From NCBI RefSeq assembly GCF_016802725.1, contig NC_052669.1, positions 9,199,770 through 9,263,769 of the forward strand: a stretch of DNA of 64,000 nt, in the 5' to 3' direction. The DNA is from Solenopsis invicta (lineage: Eukaryota > Arthropoda > Insecta > Hymenoptera > Formicidae). The number at the start of each line of letters is the position of its first letter. Within the stretch, counting starts at the first letter, position 1. Position numbers and translations under genes: made by a program. Shown here piece by piece: positions 1 to 12,109 of the stretch. The notes under the pieces were generated by a model. That model was not told where the DNA came from. It worked only from the letters and a program-made list of their open reading frames with translations, and searched no databases.

Positions 1-144
1 CCCTACAGACTGTACCTCCCGGAGAAATTGCCGGCCGAGTTCACCCTAGTGGCCACGTTCAAGCCGACCTCCTTTAGAACGAGCTACCTCTTCGCCGTTC
101 TTAATCCCTTCGAAACCGTTGTCCAATTGGGCATTAGAATTTCG
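1..144 (+). CDS. Mp: Collagen XV/XVIII (multiplexin) TSPN-domain exon, 5' part missing
   Basis: Frame 1 is open across the whole segment and encodes 48 residues, starting PYRLYLPEKLPAEF and ending VVQLGIRIS, followed directly by the donor GTAAGT at 145. The core FAVLNPFETVVQLGIRIS has the same layout as the LFAITDSAQ..VLLGVKLS strands of vertebrate collagen XVIII. This identifies the N-terminal thrombospondin-type / laminin-G-like domain of the collagen XV/XVIII family. Known family members are secreted basement-membrane proteoglycan-type collagens with an N-terminal TSPN domain, an interrupted triple helix and a C-terminal endostatin domain. The exon ends in phase 0, and its true start lies left of the window, so no start codon or signal peptide is visible. 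Other TSPN collagens (V/XI, IX, XII types) are possible, but the spacing in this exon and the next fits XV/XVIII best. Confidence 0.85.
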
Positions 145-1319
145 GTAAGTCGTGGATAATAATTGTTTAGTTTAATTTTTTTTTAACCACCAACTTTTGT
201 CTACAACTGGGGGCAGATGCGCAATAGCGCAACGACAAATTATTTGTGAATATTCGAGATCTGTATCGAAAGTTTTGTGATTTTATTGATTATATGCAAA
301 TCCTGTTAAACTAACGAGGCATGATGCCAGAGGAAATAATAGCGGATAAGATTGAGAAGCAAATGTCTTGCGGAAATGAGAAGACGAGCGTGAAATATAA
401 CGTCACATTAAATCATGAAGGAATCCGCTTTAACAGTTGGGTAATTACTAGCTCTTTAAACGCGCTTTATCAAAGCCATGTGATATTTTATGACACTGTA
501 CGTTTCATGAATAGATAAATATCATCTAAATGGAATAAAAATAATTTTATACACGTGCGCGTGATTGAAAATATAAATTCGTCATTTTACTGTAATAATT
601 TTTCCTTTTATTCTTACTTTTCTTTTGTATTATAATTAAAACTGTAATTAATTTAGATACTTTAGAATATTCCAAGAATGAAAATAAGAAATAAATATGA
701 AAATGTGCTATAATTTTTAATAATAATATATTGTTAACAAACTTTATTCTTTATTTTCCGATTTTTTCAATATCTCGTTCACGTTCAATATTAAAAGTTT
801 TTCCTCTGAAATGTTTTTGTAATATACTACGTATATATCTTAAACAATAAACAACCCAAAATATTTTAAACGTATTATATTTAGAAAGCTTTGATAAATA
901 TCTAGAAAATATTTTCAAATAATATTACTCCAATTACAACGTTAACAAATGTTTTATGAATTTCTTCAGATTTTTGCCATTATTGTCTACTACGTCAGTT
1001 TTGGGAATCAATTTCTCAGATGCTCAAGTTTGGCTATGTTACAAAAATATTATTTGTTGCAAAATACAAAAGATTATTATAGAAAACTGCTACATCTGAT
1101 AGAAGATATATTTTAATTTGTATTTTCATTTTAGAAATTTTATTGTTAGTTTTTGTTTAAGAAACATAAATAAAGTATAGTCAGTAATGAACTTTCTCTA
1201 GTTTCATCAATAATAAATTTTATAAACTCATGTAAAACATTGTATTTGAATAATTATGTTTGGATGCAAAGTGTTAAAATAGCTTTATGAGTGTGATGTT
1301 TTCTTGATCACATTTGAAG
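145..1319 (+). other. Intron between the two multiplexin TSPN exons
   Basis: A 1,175-bp intron. The donor is GTAAGT at 145, and the acceptor is TTGAAG ending at 1319, after a moderately T-rich tract (TTTTCTTGATCACATTTGAAG region). It is very AT-rich with many stops in all frames. A 65-codon open frame at 321-518 has no recognisable similarity and is treated as chance. Nothing else is seen in it. Confidence 0.8.
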
Positions 1320-1595
1320 GATGGGCCGGGCTCTAACCAGAATGTCTCACTGGTCTACACTAATTCGGACGAGCATTCGCATTCGGAGGAGGTGGCGAAA
1401 TTCACCGTGCCAAAGCTTACGAAGAAGTGGTCGAAGATCGTCATTAAGGTTTTGACGAACGACGTCACCCTCTATCTCAATTGCCACGAGATGGCTAGGC
1501 AGAGGGTTACCAGGATCCCCCAGGAATTAGTATTCGATACTGCCAGTACGCTGTACATCGCGCAAGCCGGACCGCACATCCAGGAACGATACGAC
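1320..1595 (+). CDS. Mp: Collagen XV/XVIII (multiplexin) TSPN-domain exon 2
   Basis: 276 nt, 92 codons, phase 0 at both ends. It begins DGPGSNQNVSLVYTN and ends GPHIQERYD at the donor GTGAGT (1596). Joined to the upstream exon it gives LGIRIS-DGPGSNQNVSLVYT, matching the vertebrate collagen XVIII pattern LGVKLS..DGHQDISLLYT. Later blocks also match: KKWSKIVIKV (WTHLALSV-type strand), VTLYLNCHE (LYVDCEE, with the conserved cysteine), and STLYIAQAG (GLFVAQAG). The partner cysteine of that disulfide and the final FxGxIxEL strand should be in the next exon, which was not found here. The protein is expected to be secreted into basement membrane. The frame stays open past the donor to 1898, but the sequence after 1595 loses all similarity and contains long T and A runs, so it is intronic. 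Confidence 0.88.
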
Positions 1596-2264
1596 GTGAG
1601 TACCGTGCACACCCTTTTCGTCCGAAATTTTTTTTTTTTTGAGAAAAAAAATGGACGCCGCGAGCGTTCGTGCGTGGCGCAACGAAACGAAACGAGTGGC
1701 GTTTGTTGGTGCACGGGGGATGTTTTCCATGGAAATCGACATGGTTCCACTCTGCAACCGAGTACGCGTAACGAAGTAGCGGGAATAAACAGGCTCGCGT
1801 GGATCGTGATGCAGTCCCTTTTCGGCGACTCGGCTGACACGAAACTGGCAGCTCACGCGAATTCACGAAACACGCCTGTGCTGTGGTACGAACGATAGCG
1901 TAAGGGAGTTTTGTTTCGTGAAGCCACGTACGTTTTCTGAACTATATCATTTTCGTCTCGTTTCGAATACACCGTAAATTGATATCGTTTGTCCGCGAAA
2001 TGCAAACGCGAATGAATTTAAAAGTATACTCGAATTTACCAAATTTTTTTCGTATTCAGGCGATCCTGATTATATTTAAAGATGGATTTTAAATATCACG
2101 AGTGGATACAATTCGAGTACACAATTCACGTTTTTATTCGATGTTATTGATCATAAATTTTACTTTGTTTTTTTAGACGAGAATGATTCGTTCAGGAATA
2201 GAATTTTTTTTTTTTTTTTAGTACATTACTGTTTAATGCATTATTGTTTCACGAGTTTCGTCGC

Positions 2265-2286
2265 ATTACGAGGGTCAGTCATAAAC
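2265..2286. mobile_element. Possible mariner-like terminal fragment
   Basis: The sequence ATTACGAGGGTCAGTC followed by ATAAAC resembles the ACGAGGGT(C/G)ATTCAAAAAGT-type ends of insect mariner elements, as recalled from memory. No matching opposite terminus or transposase was found, so at most this is a decayed stub. It could be chance. Confidence 0.2.
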
Positions 2287-2853
2287 TTTAAAATAAAACA
2301 GCTTAATGAGATTAAGGGCAGCGAATCGTAGGAGTAAATCTGTGCCGGTCCATCCTTTAAGGATTTAATACCGTATCCGATATCCTAGATAGAATGGCTA
2401 AAAAAAGCGGATAAGCTAAAAGAGAGGACGGTACGAACGTGGAAAGTGCCATCGGATAACAGGCGGCAGGTTCTAGAAGAAGTAGTAGAATGGATACGAA
2501 ATACCTCATCGAAATCCTATATATTGACGTTACAGATCTGTTGTCTCAGTTTCCACTATTGCTTTCTCAAAGAACACTCAAGTGGCTCGCGAGACATTGC
2601 ACACAATGAAAATTGAAAGATTTCCGCCACTCGCCATACATCGAGTTTGAGAACAGCGATTTGTGATCGGATGACAAAAATCAAAATAACATACTTCGGG
2701 CTATTACTTTTGTTTTTTTTTTCTGCCGCACAATACGTTAGCATTTCTACGAATATCAAATATCTATGTTTCTTCATGATTTACGCATGGCTACGTATAT
2801 TTTGGAAACTTATCACAAACAAATCCAATATTTTTCCACTGCAAGCGAAATAA

Positions 2854-2879
2854 ATCTAGATTGGAAATCCAATCTAGAT
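2854..2879. repeat. Perfect 11-bp inverted repeat
   Basis: ATCTAGATTGG, a 4-base AAAT spacer, then CCAATCTAGAT: a perfect palindromic hairpin in AT-rich DNA. It is too short for a typical miRNA precursor. It may be the core of a decayed foldback element or chance. Confidence 0.7.
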
Positions 2880-4929
2880 CTTTCATTTGGTAAGCAACTG
2901 GTTTAGAAACCGCCAAATTATTCAATGAATCAATACACATTATTATCATTATTGCAGCAAAAGTACAATTCTAGAAGACTTTATAAAACATATAAACATG
3001 TTAGGTTACTTTAAACTTTAATCGTGAAGATATAAATAAATGTAATAAAATTTCTGAAATAACAAGATCGATTCAAATAAATTTCACCAACAGAGTCGCG
3101 CGTTCAAGCATATGATGTCGTGTATCTGTACATCAATCAAATATTCTTCGAAGCATCGATAATACCTCATGATGAATTGTATTGCATTTCAAATAATTCA
3201 TATCGCTCAGTCTGAGCGTGAGAATAGTATTTACGTGTCATCCCAGCCCTTTAGTATCTCCGATATCGTATTAACAGCGAGGACAGCGTGATTACATATC
3301 GTTGATATGAGAGAGGATAATTAGTTCTCATCCTGACGCAATATGATCAGATACACAGGGACCACGTGTTGCGCAAATCGATGAACGAAACGCATTGATT
3401 TATTCGATCCTTCGTTAATTATAGTTACCCTCGACAATCGGTGGACATATTATGATATTTCGACTTGGTCATGTAACGTCGCTTTTATCTTGCCACGGCA
3501 ATTTCTCCTATAACAATTAATTTATGCGTCATATTGATAAAATAAAATTGTGCAAATATGTGAGTTTCTCTTCTTTTAGATAGTATTAAATTATCAAATG
3601 AGAATCTGGGCGTATTAAATAATACAGCTTCGATATAGTATATATGTAGATGGATACAAAGAGATCATTACGAACTTTACGAGCTGCTTATTAAATTTGT
3701 AAGTACTATTAAAGGTACTTATTTCGCAAAGTCGATAATTATCAATCATTTCAGTGATGTGAGAAACTTTTCCTTTCATCATTGCATCAATAAGTCGTAA
3801 GAGCAATTGCAGAATATTATATATGTACGTATATATTATTATAATTATAGTTCATATCTCTACGTTAAATTATTGAAGATTTGAAAATAACATCAATTTT
3901 TAATATAAAATGATAAGTATAAAATCTTGAAATTTGATCTATTTTTTTAATTATGTAGAAAACTAGTCAGAAAACTAGACAAAAGGTCTGAGTAGTGATA
4001 AATAATTGACGTTTGCGATATAACGCGTTACAATGTTTTAAAAATAGAATATTGTCGCTTGTGGATATAATTCATCAACTCTCTTTCCTTCTCTTACATT
4101 TTTAATCGTAAAAATTCAAAGCTGTTAGAACACACGTGTAAGTAGAATTTGTTATTTATATGAATGTAATTAAGTCAAGTTTTACTGGTTCGATAATGTG
4201 TAATGTTCTTAAAACAGATGGTACGTACAAAATATTTAATATTACGCTTTTATTATACAAGATTTCTCCAGATTTTGCCAGGCAAAATTTGTTTTGAAAG
4301 AGATAAAAATTCTAATGTTAAAATATTAATGCTGTAGCGCAACTGAGTGTACAAATTTCGGATAATTTTATTCGCTAATTATTTTGTAAATACTTTTCAC
4401 ATTAAAAATTATTGTAGCCTCAACGTTTTGTATTACTTTTAATTCGAAATGACATGATTGACCTAAAAACTAGAAACCAAATTATAGAACTGATAGAACT
4501 TATTCATATAATACAGTCTATCATTTATTAGTGTTGTCACATGTAATTTAAGATGTTATATATACTTTGTACGTTTCTGAATCTTTGCACTCTCAGCTTT
4601 TTGCAATTTTTAAAAGATCTCGAAATATAAAGACGTATTTCATTTTTAAAAAGAAAGCGAAACTTGTTAATTATCAATGTAATGCTAAATATATCTAAAT
4701 ATGAATTTGCTCACAAATAAAACAATTATTACAAGTTAATAATCAATATTGATATTATCTGCACTTAATTTGTAGATTAAAAATAGAAAAATGCACATTG
4801 CACTTTATAGTTGCAATTTTTGTCTGCATTTGTTCTTTTACTTACGTATTGACGGTATTGACAAAAAAATCATCAAAATGTTTTCAGGCACTAAAAGAAA
4901 AGACGTACGAATGTAAAAATGTTGGAATG

Positions 4930-7160
4930 TATGCGAAGTGAGAGAACGTTCGTGCGATTTTCACGATCTGTTCAGCTTTTCTTGCAATGAAGACGCCGGG
5001 GGGTGGACTTGCATCGCACCCCAGAGACATTCTTATCGTGGATCCACTGTCGTTTCAGTCTCGCAACGCTGTTTCCCGCGTCTCACGCGCTGGACTTTTT
5101 CGCGTCTTCCCGGGATAACAATACGACGGAAAAGTTTCGCGGCCGTTTCGATCGGCACGATTCACAAGTTCTCGCTCCACGCGGGCTAATCTCTATAAAT
5201 TGTGGCGCGACGCTGCCGTCGACGAGAAGTGTTTTGCAAGGTGGTAATTCCGCAAGGAGAACGCGGGGATACGAGCCATCGTTTTCTCCCGAGACAACGT
5301 GACATCCGTACTTTATACGGCGGAAGAGCAACGAGTTAACGTGATGGCTACGTGCACGAGCATCGTGCTTCGAAGATGTGGTTCGTCGAATACCATTTTT
5401 GAAAAAAAGAAACTGGCCGCGACATTATCGTATTTGAAAATTGCTGTCCTTCGCCTGACATTTTTTTCTAAGACGAATCGATCAACTTATTTTTCACATT
5501 TTATTTTTCGACATCGTGTTATCGTCATGCAAATTGCATCGTACGTATTTGTATAGTAAAATTTTATTTTATATATATAAAAAAAAAAAAATGCATCTAC
5601 TATAAATTTTATTATAAAATCTATATCTATTATAAATTCTATTATAAATAGAAAAAAGATAACAAAGCATTCATTGGGTTGCGAAATTACTTTTGTGGAA
5701 TTTCTGACGATGAGTAATCACTTGACGATGTCATGCGTGTTAAAATCTTTTCGGAATTCCTCTCATAATTTTCTACATACTGACGAAAAATATTATTTTT
5801 GCATTGACCGAATTTCGCTTTGCATCCAACGCTTCTTTTACGTTCAGAAATAGATTTTTTTGTGCATGACTTGAATAAATAATCTACTGAGCACTCCATT
5901 TTATGATATTTGATGGACTCTTATTTATTTAGAATAATTAAGTTTCTATTTTATGAAACATATTCGCTCTGTTACGAGTCGTATCCACTTTTTAGTTGCC
6001 ACATCTTGACAATATACATTAAAATTATTATATGCAGAAGAGAATGTTGCGAGTCATACGAAGATGGTATTTCAGTGAGGCAAAGTAAATAGCTGTCAAA
6101 TGAAATAATATAATACAATACATTAATGAAACAGTGGTGGAAATGTAACAACTTGCAATCTGGTTCCTTTCGGTCAACATGCTTTTACGATATTTGAAAA
6201 TTTTACTCACTTATTCAATGTTTAATTAGGATAAGAAAGAGAGGAACTGTCGATAACGCATCGAATTTCACGTTTGAAATCGATATAAATTATTTATTTT
6301 ATTTTCTCCATTACTTCACATCGCGAATCTTTTGCTTTCCTCTTCGGAAAAAGGTGGAAATGGAACGTTTTTGATGTTCGAGCGAGCGGATTCGCTTGAC
6401 GAATTACCGATCGTGACTTCCGTCAGCGGATACGATTAACTTCCGCGGAACCGCAGTTATTTCGAGTGTTTTGGGCAATTTTGCAGCGTGCGCGATGCAC
6501 GGTTCATCTCCATATTAGCGTCCGCGATATGCGTGGTATGTTCCAAAATTCGTAATTAAGATCCGGTATGTACGCAACTGCATATTCGTACCGCAAGTAT
6601 TTGAAAAGTTCGAGCAGCACGCGCACAGAGCCAACGATTATTACAGTATCTTACAAGATACTTGTAAAGCTCGTTAAATAGCGTAAATCTATACATCTAT
6701 ATGTAAATGAAAAAATCCGTGTTATTTTTGTGAAATATAATTATGAAAATGTGGTTGCACTAATGTAACTAACGAGTATAAAAATAATTAAAATAAATAA
6801 TTTAAAATGTAAAATTAAATTGAATAATTTACTTTATAGCTGGCTCAATTCTATATATTAAAATTATAAAAGAAGATAATAAAATAAAACTATGATAAAT
6901 CGTAAGATGTCATAGAGCTTATAATAATCATTTTTTTTTTGTTTAAAGAATCGCTTAAAATAATAAAAGATTAAAGAATAAAAAAGGATAGAGTTTCTTT
7001 AAGTAAAAGTACATTATCTGAAGTATTCACAAGACAACATTTCGTGGCTGTAGTAACACCGTGTCACCGCATACACTCTTTACCTTGGTCGACTCTATAT
7101 TATGTTAACATCACGAAACTAACTTCTACGTGATGCTCAAATTTGCATAGAATTTGCATC
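4930..7160. other. GC-richer patch (about 4940-5480) then AT-rich intron
   Basis: The 4940-5480 patch has overlapping open frames on both strands, typical of stop-poor GC-rich DNA, with no recognisable domain. One frame includes EKFRGRFDRHD, which superficially recalls the KFxG strand expected in the next collagen exon. It lacks a proper acceptor, and the hydrophobic pattern is wrong. Poly-A and TATA tracts lie at 5571-5592. The remainder is AT-rich without a gene. Confidence 0.5.
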
Positions 7161-7161
7161 G

Positions 7162-7199
7162 GTCTCTCTCCCTCTCTCTCTCCCTCTCTCTCTCCCTCT
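7162..7199. repeat. TCTCTCTCCC-type microsatellite
   Basis: Three to four near-perfect repeats of a roughly 10-bp CT/CCC unit. Simple-sequence expansion. Confidence 0.85.
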
Positions 7200-9635
7200 G
7201 TGAAACGTCTGAGAATCGCGAAAAGAAAACAAATCTCGTGACAACGTCGCCGCGTCCACGAGTACTGCACATGAAAATTACAGGATTTCAATTACGAGAT
7301 AAGATATAGAGGAGGTTAGAAGAGGAGACGTGGCTGGGCCGCCCGACGTGGAAAAACTCGTCGAAATAAAGGAAGAAAAGGATTCCGACGTCCGTGCGCA
7401 TTTAATGGCGCGACGAAAAAAGGGCCATTAGCCCCGCGCGCGGCCCCTTTAATTCCGCCGTATTATTACAAACAGCAGCAACGTTACGAACAGCGGCGCA
7501 CCGTAGCGATGGGGCGGAGAAAAATTAGTACGTTGCTTCGCGGGAGGCGAATTTCGCGATAAGAATGCCCCGAGGATCTTCCCTCGTCGGGGTGAAACGT
7601 TCGTGCCGTTACCCATCCCTGTAAGGAGGGATATCCCTCCCCCGGTGAAGAAGGATGCGCGGAGGGCGGAGAGGACGTAACGAGGACGAAGTGCACGTGC
7701 ACTGTGCGCCAGCATAAGCAACTCCTGAGAACATGGAATATAGAGCTCTAGAATAAGAGCAGGGGCTTGTTATACCATTTGGATAAAAGCTACGGTCTCG
7801 ACCGGCCTCGTTTTCTTCAACGAGCGTGAGTTGATACAGAGACTGGGGCGCTTGCCCCAGTCGCGAAAAGAGGACGATCGCTTCTGAGAAATTAATGGTA
7901 TGCGGAAAATGTCTCGGCAGGAGATTCTCTGTACTTATTGATAACTGAATCTCATTGCTCAGCGCAGAAAATTTCCCATTGAAATTGTGAGCTATTCACG
8001 GAAGTAGGAACGTCCGGAATTTCGCGTCCGGTTTGTATTAATTTAAATGTGCACGCAGCTACACTAATATGATCATTAAAATTTTCAAATAGGCCAATGC
8101 GGATGCAAGAATTTTTAAAATGACGCTATACCGTACCATTTTAGAGCTAAACGTTCTTCAGAATTGCGAAGAGTAATAAATAAATAAACTTTAACGAACC
8201 TAACGTCCGTTTTAACGAGCCATAATTTAGATAACGCGATATAACGCGCATTTCCACGATTATTATAACGAAGTTGATGTTTCTTCCGGACACAACAAGG
8301 CAATGACGACCAACACCAGATCGAGATAAGTCTATTTATTTAGACATCGTCATGATAAACGCTATAGACAGGCGGTTCTAATTAACCTCGTGCAGGCGCG
8401 CGACTTACTTGGCCGACATTAATTAAAGTGGCGCCGCACAAGATGATATTTTTAACGATGGTTCACGTACCTTTGCTCTAGCCGGTCGTAAATACGATAC
8501 GCGCGATCATAAAATTTTAACTGTGCGACCAGACTTGCGGTTTCTTTTTTTTTTTTACTCATGCCACTTCCGTTCTCGCAACGAGGGCCATTATGAGCCT
8601 GGCGTCGGTGCGCGAAGGTTACTTCATTAGAAGAAATTAGCCATTTAGGAGCAGCCGGGCTCGACGTAGCAACTCTATATACCTTCATTATTGTATAATC
8701 ACGAGGATAATTACATACTTACAATATAACGGTAAAAATTAACGAGTTTAATCAGGGGATTAACAAAACGGCGAAATCATTTCTTTTGTTGGTGATGAAG
8801 GGTGCTGGCCGAGTTTCGTTGAATCCACCTTATATTTCCTCGGATTACAGGCCGGCTTGTCTAATGAGACGCTTTAGAGATTCACTCTGATGTTTATCTA
8901 GCAGTTTAATGAATCGTAAATCGTAAGATACAGGGGGAAATAAAGTCTCAGTTACCGACGAGATCTTTATTCGGATGAATACGTAGTATATATTCCCTAA
9001 CAAATGTGTCTAGAATATAACGCTTTGTTACGTAAGATTAGCTCTTTATTTAACCGCTGACTTGATGTTTCGTTCAGCGACGTTATTATTGCTTCGAAAT
9101 CACTAGCACAAATTTTTCAACAAGCATTGTAATTGTAAAAATTTGTAACTGTAGTTTTAATTATTAACATTTAAGAAAATGTTTAGAGATATTAACATGA
9201 TATTATTTATAAACAAGAGCCAGTTTTTTTTATATCTTGTATCATTTTTAGAATATTTTCTAGCCATTTCCTCGCGTACAACGATCAATCTATGATAGTG
9301 ACTTGAAAACGTTAGCACGGATCTGGCGCGCATTGGATCTGGCGTAAATCATTTTTCAAAGGATCCCAAAATCTCAGAGGTTCGCGTAATACATCCGCGC
9401 GTAAGCTAACCGACGATCGCGTCAGTTTACGCCACGTTTTAATATCACGCGTTACCGGCAAACAAAACGAGCGACGAGAGCAAAGATGCCCATCCTACGT
9501 TTTCATAAGCCGCGCCGCAACGCGCGCGATGCAGCATCACCCATCACCTTCATTTCGCTTAGATAAAAGCACAGGACGGTTACGAGCCGTCTTTCTTCCG
9601 GCGATCTTCATCTTCGTCGGCTTGGAAAACACTGC

Positions 9636-9671
<36 letters not shown>

Positions 9672-10700
9672 GAGAGAGCCATGGGTCCTTAGCGAACACG
9701 CTTTGAATATCTTGAATAATTTTTCAAAATGTCATTCCGTAAGTTTTAAGCAACGGATTAGTGTTTTCTTCAAAATTAATAAATCTGTAATAATGAAAAC
9801 GTTAGAGCTTAAAGTCTAAGCCCCGGGGCATCAACGTCAGTTACCGTTGACTATGTACTGAAATTTTCTTTCCTTGCGTATAATCCATCACAGCCTGAAG
9901 TCATGACTAAGGGGGATAATTAATTAGAGCTGGTTAATAAAGACCAAAGATTATGTTAAACTGAACAGCATAAATATATTTGACGGAGGTATTCTTCTCG
10001 ATTTAATTTATTATTTTATTGTCAAGCTCATTAAATTCTTCCGGCTTGAACAAGATTTACCTGTCTCTGCTTTTCAAATGACACAAAATTATCACGCGTT
10101 CACGTTTATAACGAGAAACTCCGTGACTTTGGCACATTTTACTCGCCGTTAAATCGCGAGTAAAACGGAGAGAAATCACGTACCACCGTCGAAGAATTAG
10201 AGCAAATAGAATGGTCGAAAATTGTAATAGGGTATACCTCATTAGCGATTCCTATACGCAAACCGATGATGTCCCTCTTTCTTTCTCTCTCTCTCTTTTA
10301 TCTCCAATTCGGCGGATTACGACCGCGGAATGAACAAGATGCGGAGCCGCGCGAGGCGCAATAGAATGGCTTCGTTTTCACTTCGACGAAACTCATTTAA
10401 ATACTGATGGACGCGGATTATTTCTTGCTATAACCGCCGCGGCCACTCTCGGCTCCATTCCGCCCGTACTATTATACATACATCTCGTTTTCTGTTCTCG
10501 ACCTCTTATCCCGTCGCTTTTCTCCCTCACGTAACACGGCGTGGCCGATGTTGTTCCGCGCGCGCAACGGACAGTAAATTGATTATCGATTCCGAATAAA
10601 TTACGTTCATCCCCTCGATCAGTGCTCCCTTACCTCGGACCGCGACAGCAGCGATGAGAGCTCTTCGAGTACCTAGCCGGAAAAACTCTCCGCCCTTCTT
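7200..10700. other. Mixed-composition intronic DNA, GC patches at 7.3-7.7 and 10.3-10.7 kb
   Basis: The 7300-7720 patch is GC-rich and open in several minus-strand frames (up to 90 codons), but no product is recognisable. The 10300-10700 patch contains a minus-strand segment bounded by TTTTTCCGGCTAG and a GTAAGG donor (about 10638-10677). This could be a 39-nt micro-exon, but it has no coding support. A TCTTT/CT-rich run lies near 10276-10299. No gene is assigned. Confidence 0.5.
9639..9669. repeat. (GA)n microsatellite
   Basis: About 15 uninterrupted GA dinucleotides. Confidence 0.95.
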
Positions 10701-10749
10701 TTTTATTTAAATCGTTGCGCGCACGTGCGATGTCGAGGACCGGTTTGCG

Positions 10750-11940
10750 ATCAAGGCGACAGGAAGCTATCGATGGAATTACATTTGAGAGTAAAAAGTT
10801 TGAAATTAACTATTGTAAGTTTACTTTAACTCGCTCAACATATACTTAAAGTTGAGAGTTGATATTTATAATAAGCATCATGATAATTAAATTTTAATAA
10901 AAATGTTAATTGTCACGAACAGAAACTTTAAAAAATAGATTGCTCATAACTATTGTGAGCGTTACTGTTGTATAACATTTTATGGATGTGTATATTTTAT
11001 AGTATTTTTAAGCTGGCGATAAATATTTTATTATTAACAAATTCTTCATAATATTTTCAGACGAAAATTCTCATCGAAATTCATCTCGAAATTATAATAG
11101 TTTTCAAACTGAAAGAGTTTAATGTTCGCTATTAATTCAAAATTATAAACAGAGAGATTATACGTCTTAAAATTCTATATTTCGATTTTTGGCAAAGTTC
11201 AAATATATAGTTTTGCATTGCGAATTAATTTGCGTATTAACTACATTATTCAACAATAAAAATATATAAACAATTAATAAATCAAATTCTCGACATATAT
11301 ACAAAGAGGAAAAAACAGTCAATAATAGTCCAATTAAGAGAGTTAAAAATTGATAACTGAGAATATATTTTTTAATAATTGAAAAAATGAAACTGGTTAA
11401 TTAATATGAACAATACATTTCGAATTTGCTATAACTAAGTCTTCAACAGAAACAATATCCTAAACGAAATAAAAGTCGAGGCTAGATCATAAAATAAATG
11501 AAATATAAATAAACATTTATTATAGATACCAATAATAACAGATCGATAAACGTCAATACAATAAAAATAAATTTAAAGAAGACTTCGTAAAGTTGTATCG
11601 TTTATATTAATTATTCTCATTTTTCTAATCGTTCGAGAATAAATACAGACTAAGTGACGCAATTATTGACAATATGCTAAATATCGAAAATTCAATTTTA
11701 AATCTTTTTTGAACGTATAAATTATATTATTGCATAATTATATTTACATGTTTACTTTTACTTGAATTCTGAAGGAGATTCTTAAAATCTACTTATTGTT
11801 GTAACATTTCATAAAAAATAAAACTGTAATCTAGCTAATTAAAACAACACGTTCAAAAAAACAATTGTACACACGATTGTACGCACACGTGCGTGTGTTC
11901 TTACATAAATTAATTAAATACACATATTATAAATAACAAC
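10750..11940. other. AT-rich desert, no gene seen
   Basis: Very AT-rich with stops in all six frames. There are no open frames of note and no obvious repeat. A short CACACGTGCGTGTG-type alternating run lies near 11880-11898. Confidence 0.7.
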
Positions 11941-11962
11941 AAATAAATGATAAGGTACTCAC

Positions 11963-12105
11963 TCCTCGCCGCTCCCCATGATCGCCCGACACCTCCCAGG
12001 CTCCTTCTCTCGGAATCCTGGCTGCTTGAGCTGTTTCCTCATGGCGCTCACACACGTACACGCGAGAACACGATTTCACGAACAAGCGAGCGCGCGCGCT
12101 AATTA
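11963..12105 (-). CDS. Candidate spliced exon of a nested minus-strand gene (start codon at 12042)
   Basis: On the minus strand a T/G-rich tract ending TTGTGTTTCAG (12106-12108 on the plus strand) is a good acceptor, and GTGAGTACC starting at 11962 is a strong donor. They bound a 143-nt exon. An ATG at 12042 opens a frame of 26 codons plus two bases (MRKQLKQPGFREKEPG...CRAIMGSGE), which reaches the donor without a stop. A second in-frame ATG begins MGSGE. I do not recognise the peptide. Upstream, 12.1-12.75 kb is CpG-rich and could hold the promoter and a 5' untranslated exon. A convincing downstream exon (below 11940) was not found, so the gene is unproven. It could equally be a 5' exon of a long antisense transcript running through the collagen gene. 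Confidence 0.35.
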
Positions 12106-12109
12106 CTGA

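Larger units (their letters stand above)
1596..4930. other. Start of the large downstream intron; AT-rich, no gene seen
   Basis: Follows the donor at 1596. The first 300 bases are GC-rich and open in several frames, but show no conserved protein. From about 1980 on the DNA is AT-rich with dense stops. It holds a short perfect palindrome (2854-2879) and a fragment reminiscent of a mariner end (about 2265-2286). No further collagen exon was recognised: no Gly-X-Y repeats and no FxGxIxEL strand. Confidence 0.6.

Noticed and set aside
1596..1898. Continuation of the collagen exon frame past 1595
   Set aside because: Similarity stops exactly at the GTGAGT donor, and the following sequence has long T/A runs and no TSPN pattern.
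4888..4912. Micro-exon ALKEKTYE after TGTTTTCAG
   Set aside because: The acceptor is good, but the peptide does not fit the expected end of the TSPN domain and the donor (GTAAAA) is weak.
5003..5302. Next TSPN exon suggested by EKFRGRFDRHD
   Set aside because: No pyrimidine-tract acceptor, the hydrophobic spacing FxGxIxEL is absent, and the overlapping frames on both strands look compositional.
8471..8520. Minus-strand exon encoding LKFYDRAYRIYDRLEQR with donor GTACGT
   Set aside because: The acceptor CGCACAG lacks a pyrimidine tract and no family is recognisable.
10638..10677. 39-nt minus-strand micro-exon between TTTTTCCGGCTAG and GTAAGG
   Set aside because: Joining it to the candidate exon at 11963-12105 gives an uninformative peptide, and there is no independent coding evidence.
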